Source: Paguma larvata
Taxonomy: Eukaryota > Chordata > Mammalia > Carnivora > Viverridae
DNA length: 64,000 bases
Direction: 5' to 3'
Assembly: GCA_030068075.1 (NCBI GenBank)
Contig: CM057826.1
Span: 46,282,558 to 46,346,557 of the forward strand
The notes beneath the pieces are model-generated. The model was not told where the DNA came from, did not search any database, and saw only the letters and a list, made by a program, of their open reading frames with translations. Position 1 is the first letter of the stretch. Each line of letters begins with the position of its first letter. Both the position numbers and the translations under genes were made by a program. Of this stretch, positions 62,764 through 64,000 are shown in pieces.

Positions 62764-63144
62764 CAAGTGTTGGAACTGCCCCGTTCAGTAAAAAGAACCC
62801 TGTTGCCAGGGACCCAAGATACATCTGACCAGCAGAAGGGAAAGAAAGGCCAATGTACCATCTACCTGTAGTGAGGGTGGGCACTCCCATTGAAGGCTCA
62901 GTGGTCTGAAGAACTGTGGTTGCTTCAGGAAGAAAGGTCGATATTGTTGGGGAGCATGTGGTTGCCTCTGTTGTGAGGGTAGTCTGAAGCGGTGTTCTGG
63001 TTGTGAGCTCAGGTGTAGTCACAGCTGTTGTTGGAAGCACAGCTGTTGTTGGAAGCAGAGCTGTTGTTGGAAGCACAGCTGTGGTTGTCATCATGACAGT
63101 GGTGGTTGTTGGGAGGTGTGTTGTTGAGCGCTTGGTTGTTGGGG
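38984..63144 (-). CDS. TIMD4: TIMD4 (TIM-4), 3' seven exons; 5' end outside the window
   Basis: Spliced coding region, join of 62866-63144, 61407-61490, 60181-60264, 42869-42915, 41309-41402, 39979-40018 and 38984-39068, all read on the minus strand. The total is 713 bp, about 236 residues plus the stop. TIM-4 is a type I membrane protein of macrophages and dendritic cells; its IgV domain binds phosphatidylserine on dying cells, and a mucin stalk, a membrane helix and a short tail follow. The window holds everything from the mucin domain to the stop. The IgV and signal exons are not between 63145 and 64000, so they lie further on. Identification rests on the membrane segment (LLMIIAPS-GF, ending LRGK), the tail end (QHGREDEDGLFTL) and stalk motifs (ASMW-MSDS, FPQP) that closely match human TIM-4 as I remember it. 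HAVCR1 or HAVCR2 is unlikely, because their tails differ. In human the TIM cluster lies in the same orientation, with HAVCR1 upstream. Confidence 0.95.
39069..39978 (-). other. TIMD4: TIMD4 intron 8 (910 bp)
   Basis: The intron begins GTAATT. A short MIR-like block lies at 39180-39245 (CACAGATGGGAAAACTGAGG) and an A17 run at 39522-39538. The rest is unassigned. Confidence 0.8.
39979..40018 (-). CDS. TIMD4: TIMD4 exon 8: start of cytoplasmic tail
   Basis: This 40-bp exon begins in phase 1 and ends in phase 2, with acceptor GTCTTTTCAG and donor CAAG|GTAATT. It encodes G-K-V-V-K-T-N-C-F-Q-K-H-T-R, against human GKLMETYC-QKHTR. The tyrosine of the human ETYC motif is Asn here. The donor read in frame is AGG-TAA, so retaining intron 8 would end the protein right after this exon. 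Confidence 0.93.
40019..41308 (-). other. TIMD4: TIMD4 intron 7 (1,290 bp)
   Basis: No interspersed repeat is recognised in this intron, which is notable next to the repeat-rich intron 5. A 118-codon plus-strand open frame (40451-40807) has no domain signature and is taken as chance. Confidence 0.75.
41309..41402 (-). CDS. TIMD4: TIMD4 exon 7: transmembrane helix
   Basis: This 94-bp exon begins in phase 0 and ends in phase 1, with acceptor TCTCGCCAG and donor CGAG|GTAAGG. It encodes V-K-M-V-T-N-S-D, then a hydrophobic span of about 22 residues (LLMIIAPSVGFVLLVLLVMF), then ILR and the start of the stop-transfer G-K. Human TIM-4 has LLMIIAPSLGF at the same place. The exon starts with GTAAAA, so the spliced junction recreates a donor-like AG|GTAAAA. 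Confidence 0.95.
41403..42868 (-). other. TIMD4: TIMD4 intron 6 (1,466 bp)
   Basis: The intron begins GTAAAA and ends TCTCGCCAG. A hAT element fills 41850-42285. The parts 41454-41845 and 42290-42860 show no recognised element. No missing exon was found to account for the shorter stalk relative to human. Confidence 0.85.
41850..42285. mobile_element. hAT-type DNA transposon, non-autonomous
   Basis: The left end is CAGTGTTTCTCAAAGTG, the classic hAT inverted terminus. The interior is GACATTATTTGCCATTGTCAC, AGCCAGACATTAATGAGATTTGCAG and TTATTTTTCATAAAATG. The right end decays near AGGAGTCCTGATACCAAATC without a clean inverted terminus. Confidence 0.7.
42869..42915 (-). CDS. TIMD4: TIMD4 exon 6: short juxtamembrane stalk exon
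   Basis: This 47-bp exon begins in phase 1 and ends in phase 0. The acceptor is strong (TTTTCCTCCCCAG) and the donor GAG|GTAAAA is weak, with A at +5. It encodes A-S-E-T-A-M-I-I-Q-N-E-A-E-S-E-E; the human equivalent begins ASDTAVPEQN. With exon 7 the membrane-proximal stalk is about nine residues shorter than in human. If the donor were ignored, the frame would run V-K-F-L and stop. The exon sits 17.3 kb from exon 5. Confidence 0.9.
43040..43251 (-). mobile_element. Carnivore tRNA-Lys SINE with perfect target duplication
   Basis: Poly-T, a GAGAGA tract, GGCTCCAGGCTCCGAGCTGT and CTGAGCCACCCAGGCACCCC give the full antisense layout. A 14-bp perfect direct repeat GATGTGTTTAATCT lies at 43015-43028 and 43253-43266. 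Same strand as TIMD4, just inside intron 5 from exon 6. Confidence 0.95.
43617..43813 (-). mobile_element. Carnivore tRNA-Lys SINE
   Basis: It ends AACCAACTGAGCCACTTAGTCGCCCC, the reverse complement of the SINE head. The target duplication is imperfect (GAAAACCAAAATT at 43588-43600, GAAAACCAAATTT at 43815-43827), suggesting an older copy. Same strand as TIMD4. Confidence 0.9.
44030..45260 (+). mobile_element. Ancient interspersed repeat, LINE-like
   Basis: Successive blocks such as TGTTCCAGGCACTAAGAATGC, TCATGAAATTTATAGTGC, GATTTGGGAGTCATCAG and AACAGTGTCAAGGAATCCAAG recur genome-wide in mammals as one old repeat. An L2-type 3' end (CTCCATGAGGACAGC...TTGTTGAATGAAC, 44253-44343) sits within it. 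I cannot name the family firmly. Confidence 0.55.
45787..45820. repeat. (CTT)n/(CCTTCT)n microsatellite
   Basis: Short CTT-rich run with CTCCTT interruptions. Confidence 0.85.
46110..46562 (+). mobile_element. MLT1-like MaLR LTR
   Basis: AACTGTGGTAGATTGAGCATGG at the left, then GTCCTTATAAGGAGAGAAG, GACACAGAGAGACACACAGGG, CTTCAAGCCAAGGAATC and a CAGCATCCTTGGGAAATTAATACA end. Same class as 62385-62735 but a different, longer copy. Confidence 0.8.
47203..47415 (+). mobile_element. Carnivore tRNA-Lys SINE with perfect target duplication
   Basis: The head is GGGTGCCCTGGGTGGCTCAG, with the CTCTCTCTCAAAAATAAACTT tail. A 15-bp perfect target duplication AAGAATTTGAATGAC lies at 47185-47199 and 47416-47430. 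Confidence 0.95.
48020..48230 (+). mobile_element. LINE-1 3' end fragment
   Basis: AACTGGTGAAATCCAAGTAGAG, CATACCAATGTAAATTTCC, TTATGTAAGATGTTTGC and TTTCAAAATAAGAAG match the 3' UTR end of an old L1M family. A related copy lies at 3980-4185. Confidence 0.7.
48585..48800 (+). mobile_element. Carnivore tRNA-Lys SINE
   Basis: A full head (GGGGCACCTGGGTGGCTCAG), the Feliformia-type GCTGACAGCTCGGAGCCTGG block and an A-rich tail are present. It is well preserved, so relatively young. Antisense to TIMD4. Confidence 0.94.
48985..49308 (-). mobile_element. hAT-Charlie non-autonomous element
   Basis: One end reads GGGTTGCCAAACTATAGCC and the other TTTGCTGACTTCTGG, forming the characteristic inverted ends. 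The interior has CAAAGTTTTATTCAAGTACCC...GGGCAGAGCTGAGTAGTTGAGACC, as in the GGTCGGCAAACT family of Charlie elements. It is nearly full length but decayed. It is a second copy of the family seen at 16060-16245. Confidence 0.75.
49620..49830 (+). mobile_element. MIR SINE
   Basis: TATTGAGCACCACAGTATGCCTGGCAGAG, ATCTCATTTAAAGC, ACATAAACTGAGGCTG and AATTTGAACCCAACTCTG follow MIR order. Confidence 0.8.
50764..50958 (+). mobile_element. Carnivore tRNA-Lys SINE
   Basis: The head is CACACCTAGGTGGCTCAGTC, with a CT-repeat tail. A 14-bp direct repeat AGTCACTGAGTTCC flanks it perfectly (50751-50764 and 50959-50972). Almost no A-tail remains. Confidence 0.92.
51253..51283. repeat. (AAC)n/(AAT)n microsatellite
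   Basis: About seven AAC units pass directly into AAT units. Confidence 0.9.
51284..51745 (+). mobile_element. MIR SINE split by a younger SINE
   Basis: The left half (51284-51375) has ACCAAGCACTTAACTAC...CATGCCAGGCGCGATGC. The right half (51573-51745) has GTGGCCTAGAGATGTCAGGTGACTTGC...CACATAGCTAGG. The halves are separated by the felid-type SINE at 51380-51572, so the order of insertion is clear. Confidence 0.8.
51380..51572 (+). mobile_element. Carnivore tRNA-Lys SINE inside a MIR
   Basis: The head GTCAGGTGGCTCAGTCAGTTTAGC, the box-B-like region GTGCGTTCGAACCCTGC, CTTTCTTTCTTTCTC and an A-rich tail are all present. Flanks AGAAAATGCT and AGAAAATACT look like the target duplication. Confidence 0.88.
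51950..52115 (+). mobile_element. MIR SINE
   Basis: ACACTTTCACATGTATTATC, GAGGTAACTGAAACTCAGAGAGGT and GACTGCATAGCTAGGAATG follow MIR order. Confidence 0.7.
52116..53080. other. Unassigned intronic stretch
   Basis: No repeat family or exon recognised. Short open frames here lack coding features. Confidence 0.6.
53205..53390 (+). mobile_element. MER5A-type hAT fragment
   Basis: GAGCAAGTTTGTTAAGCATACAATTTCTTAGACCTACCCCCAGAG-type order (positions 53265-53315) is that of MER5A, a non-autonomous hAT-Charlie element. Confidence 0.7.
53470..53995 (+). mobile_element. Probable LINE-2 upstream fragment
   Basis: This pyrimidine-rich stretch with L2-like composition lies just upstream of the clear L2 copy, in the same orientation. 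It may be the earlier part of the same insertion, split by the MIR-like sequence at 54040-54150. Confidence 0.4.
54035..54155 (-). mobile_element. MIR fragment
   Basis: Antisense MIR blocks: CAGGGTTCAAACTCTGGC at its left and TTTATAATGGAAGTAATAATAGCATC at its right. Confidence 0.6.
54300..55275 (+). mobile_element. LINE-2 fragment
   Basis: L2 reverse-transcriptase C-terminus and 3' end: GCCTCCCAGGTAGCCTCTCTGCC, CCAGACCAATGTTTCC, ATGACCCTGGAATAAAATC, then GGCTGTACTCCCTGCCTGC and a tail ending AATGAATGAC. Antisense to TIMD4. Confidence 0.75.
55983..56070 (-). mobile_element. MIR-like fragment
   Basis: AGCTCTGCGATCCTGGGCAAGTCACT is the antisense MIR core, with diverged flanks. Confidence 0.55.
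56735..56960 (+). mobile_element. MIR SINE
   Basis: MIR order: TTCCTCACTTAACTGTCGTATGAAATGAG, GGGAAACTGAGATTAGAGAAG, AAGTAACTTACCTGAGG, then GCAGAGCTGGAATATAAGCC. Confidence 0.75.
57525..57640 (-). mobile_element. MIR-like fragment
   Basis: AGCTCTATGATCTTGGGCAAGTCACT is the antisense MIR core. The sequence around it resembles another copy at 55918-56090 beyond the MIR core. Confidence 0.55.
57905..58275 (-). mobile_element. MIR SINE remnants (two adjoining)
   Basis: Reverse-complement MIR blocks occur twice: ATCATTTACCAGATAAG...GATAATGGTATCTACCTCATAGG at 57950-58035 and CTCTAAAATGGGTATATCC...TACAGCACCTAACACATAAT at 58135-58235. Confidence 0.7.
58370..58535 (-). mobile_element. Degenerate MIR
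   Basis: Weak match to antisense MIR: a GGCCTTGGGAAAGTTGC-like block followed by a TATAATATGTGTTCAATAAAT-like end. Confidence 0.5.
58536..59129. other. Unassigned intronic stretch
   Basis: No repeat or exon is recognised. It contains an A19-like run near 58951-58970. Two overlapping open frames on opposite strands at 58591-58891 lack domain features or splice context and look fortuitous. Confidence 0.6.
59130..59890 (+). mobile_element. Old LINE-1 3' fragment
   Basis: It has ORF2 C-terminal/3' UTR style wording: a region like GGTAATGAAATATTAGAACACC, then GTGAATAAAACAAAATACAGAAGGCTGCATACAG and an A-rich middle. It is strongly diverged and antisense to TIMD4. Confidence 0.6.
60181..60264 (-). 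CDS. TIMD4: TIMD4 exon 5: stalk (cassette exon in human)
   Basis: This 84-bp exon is in phase 1 at both ends. It has a strong acceptor (a long T tract, then CTTTCAG) and a near-consensus donor AGAG|GTAAGG. It encodes E-S-E-G-W-V-L-Q-S-T-S-Q-A-S-M-W-E-M-S-D, ending FPQPR. It matches the human stalk segment with W, STS, SMW, SDS and PQP conserved. The known shorter human isoform differs by 28 residues, the size of one such 84-bp exon, so this is a plausible cassette. Confidence 0.94.
60265..61406 (-). other. TIMD4: TIMD4 intron 4 (1,142 bp)
   Basis: The intron contains a MIR (60388-60645) and a CT-rich tract at 61186-61235. I recognise nothing in the remaining 60650-61180. Confidence 0.85.
60388..60645 (+). 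mobile_element. MIR SINE
   Basis: MIR landmarks appear in order: ACCAGACACTGGTCTAAG, CTCATTTAATCCTCA, CCCATTTTACCAATGAGGAAG, then the region corresponding to the pol III promoter of the tRNA-derived head. It is antisense to TIMD4. Confidence 0.85.
61407..61490 (-). CDS. TIMD4: TIMD4 exon 4: stalk
   Basis: This 84-bp exon is in phase 1 at both ends, with acceptor TTCCAG after a T-rich tract and donor AGAG|GTATGA. It encodes E-S-E-N-F-F-L-S-S-D-S-E-R-S-T-K-V-T-S-R then N-I-A-L-L-T-S-R. The human counterpart has the same length and the same frame of ESE...SDS...LLTS. It is part of the Ser/Thr-rich extracellular stalk. It can be skipped without a frameshift. Confidence 0.93.
62385..62735 (+). 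mobile_element. MLT1-like MaLR LTR
   Basis: It starts with a TATGTTGAAATTCTAACCCCC block and continues with ACACAGACACAGAGGGAAGG. It then has TAGCCTCCAGAACTGTGAG and the AATAAATTTCTGTTGTTTAA polyadenylation region. That is the recognised order of an MLT1-class LTR. It is a solitary LTR with no internal sequence. Confidence 0.8.
62731..62759. repeat. (AC)n microsatellite
   Basis: An uninterrupted AC run of about 14 units directly follows the LTR in TIMD4 intron 3. Confidence 0.95.
62866..63144 (-). CDS. TIMD4: TIMD4 exon 3: Thr-rich mucin domain
   Basis: This 279-bp exon is in phase 1 at both ends, with acceptor TTACAG and donor ACAG|GTAGAT. It encodes 94 residues counting both split codons. 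About 37 are Thr and many are Pro, as expected for a dense O-glycosylated stalk that lifts the IgV domain off the cell. Near its middle an 18-bp unit is repeated about 3.5 times (LPTTAV repeats). The segment VTTPELTT-TPLQ-T matches the human protein. One Cys (in TTCSP) is also present in human. The polypyrimidine tract before the acceptor is poor. Because the exon is phase-symmetric, skipping it would keep the frame. Confidence 0.94.
63023..63087 (-). repeat. 18-bp coding minisatellite in the TIMD4 mucin exon
   Basis: Plus-strand unit AGCTGTTGTTGGAAGCAC occurs at 63023-63040, 63041-63058 (one change) and 63059-63076, and is followed by a partial diverged copy. On the coding strand this gives the hexapeptide L-P-T-T-A-V (one copy reads LPTTAL). 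Each unit is six codons, so copy-number change keeps the reading frame and alters only stalk length and the number of Thr acceptor sites. Confidence 0.92.
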
Positions 63145-64000
63145 CTGTAACCAATAGAAGATACATCTGTATAGATATATGTGGGATGTCCATTTCTCTT
63201 TGTTTCTGCTGCCCTCACCTGGTTCACTTGCCTGGACCACTCGAATGTCCATGAACATTGCGTTTCTTGCTTCTACTCTTGACCTTTCCAATATGCTCTT
63301 CACACATAGGCTAGAACAATCTTTTAAAGTGACAAATAATTATGTCTGTCCCCTGCTTAAAAGATTCTACTGGGTCCTCCTTGCCCTGGAGATAAAGGAC
63401 CCAAGCCCCAATCTTGGCCCACAAAAATTCCACCTCATCCGGCTCTTCTTTTACAATCTCAGTTCTCCATTTTACTCTTCTCAGCTTTCTCTAGCCAGCT
63501 AGCTTTTCTTCACCTTTCTAAACGATGACCTCACACTGGAAGGACTTTGTACCTGTTGCTTTCTAGCCTCTCTCTTCATTAGGCTGACTCCTACTGAACG
63601 CTCATGTCTCAGCTAAAAGGACACGGCTGCAAGGAGGTCACACATATTCTGTAATCAATTAGGTTTCTGGGTTTTGCACCCTATACTTCACAGCATTTTT
63701 TGCTTTTCTTAACTGCACATTTTATTATTATGGTTTAACACCTGCTTCCCCCACTAAACTGTAAGCTCCATAAGGAAAAATCTGGTATTTATTTCTTCAA
63801 AGTGGCATTTATTTTGTTCTCTGTTACAAATCTAATACCTACCACAATGTCGGGAGCAAGGTAGGTATTCTAAAAAGATTGCATCAGTGAGCAAATGAAC
63901 AATTACATCAAAATGAGCCCGAACATAAAATTTCAGTCAAACAAGATGAAGAAGCTCTAGAGTTCTGCTGTACATCATCATACCTAGGGTTAACAATAAT
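63145..64000 (-). other. TIMD4: TIMD4 intron 2 (partial)
   Basis: This is intronic sequence upstream of the mucin exon. It carries no IgV-like reading frame on the minus strand. Most of it (63260-63905) is a plus-strand LINE-2 fragment. Confidence 0.85.
63260..63905 (+). mobile_element. LINE-2 3' fragment
   Basis: It shows the typical L2 string of blocks: CCCTGCTTAAAAGATTCTACTGG, GCCCTGGAGATAAAGGACC, a Pro/Ser-coding stretch, then CTGTAAGCTCCATAAGG near the 3' end. It is old and diverged, and antisense to TIMD4. Confidence 0.75.

Larger units (their letters stand above)
61491..62865 (-). other. TIMD4: TIMD4 intron 3 (1,375 bp)
   Basis: The intron holds an MLT1-type LTR (62385-62735), a (CA)n run, two poly-G/purine tracts (61980-61994, 62290-62299) and, next to exon 4, a short stretch (61540-61640) resembling an old LINE tail. 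Nothing was recognised in 61650-62280. Confidence 0.85.

Noticed and set aside
62690..63193. Single 167-codon frame as a stand-alone mucin gene
   Set aside because: It runs through both splice sites of TIMD4 exon 3; only 62866-63144 is coding.
63003..63254. Val/Gly-rich plus-strand frame at the mucin exon
   Set aside because: It is the complement of the TIMD4 mucin repeat, which is clearly coding on the minus strand.

Overview
The window is mammalian nuclear DNA, most probably from a felid. The main evidence is at least fourteen tRNA-Lys-type carnivore SINEs that begin with a GGGGCACCTGGGTGGCTCAG-like head and end in CT-rich and AAATAAATAAA-like tails, in the form seen in cats rather than dogs. 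Ancient mammalian repeats (MIR, L2, MaLR LTRs, hAT fragments, old LINE-1) fill much of the rest. There is no bacterial-style gene density. Nearly all long open frames are chance frames, or are decayed LINE-1.

The one gene I can support is TIMD4 (T-cell immunoglobulin and mucin domain protein 4, TIM-4), on the minus strand. Seven exons, taken to be exons 3 to 9, run from 63144 down to the stop codon at 38984: mucin exon (62866-63144), two stalk exons (61407-61490, 60181-60264), a short stalk exon (42869-42915), the transmembrane exon (41309-41402) and two cytoplasmic-tail exons (39979-40018, 38984-39068). All splice sites are AG/GT, the phases chain without error (1-1, 1-1, 1-1, 1-0, 0-1, 1-2, 2-stop), and each encoded piece resembles human TIM-4. 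The signal-peptide and IgV exons must lie beyond 64000. TIM-4 is the phosphatidylserine receptor of macrophages and dendritic cells.

Positions 1 to about 38,900 lie downstream of TIMD4. I find no exon there. By human synteny this would be the gap between SGCD and TIMD4. It holds a decayed sense LINE-1 chain (2450-4560), an antisense MaLR LTR (4620-5232), a long antisense LINE-1 with a second LINE-1 nested in it (5235-9910), a second MaLR LTR (11690-12590), a LINE-1 3' end beside a perfect 47-bp tandem duplication (14405-14780), two probable ERV LTRs (21230-21592 and 23900-24480), and a sense LINE-1 interrupted by a SINE and by an unusual 652-bp foldback element with ~190-bp inverted arms (30296-30947).

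Inside the gene, intron 5 is about 17.3 kb and carries most of the repeats, while the other complete introns are 0.9 to 1.5 kb. The points most worth checking are an 18-bp coding tandem repeat in the mucin exon, a donor-like AG|GTAAAA at the start of the transmembrane exon that could allow a soluble form, a cytoplasmic tail without tyrosine, and the foldback element. I found no evidence of a wholly new biological system.
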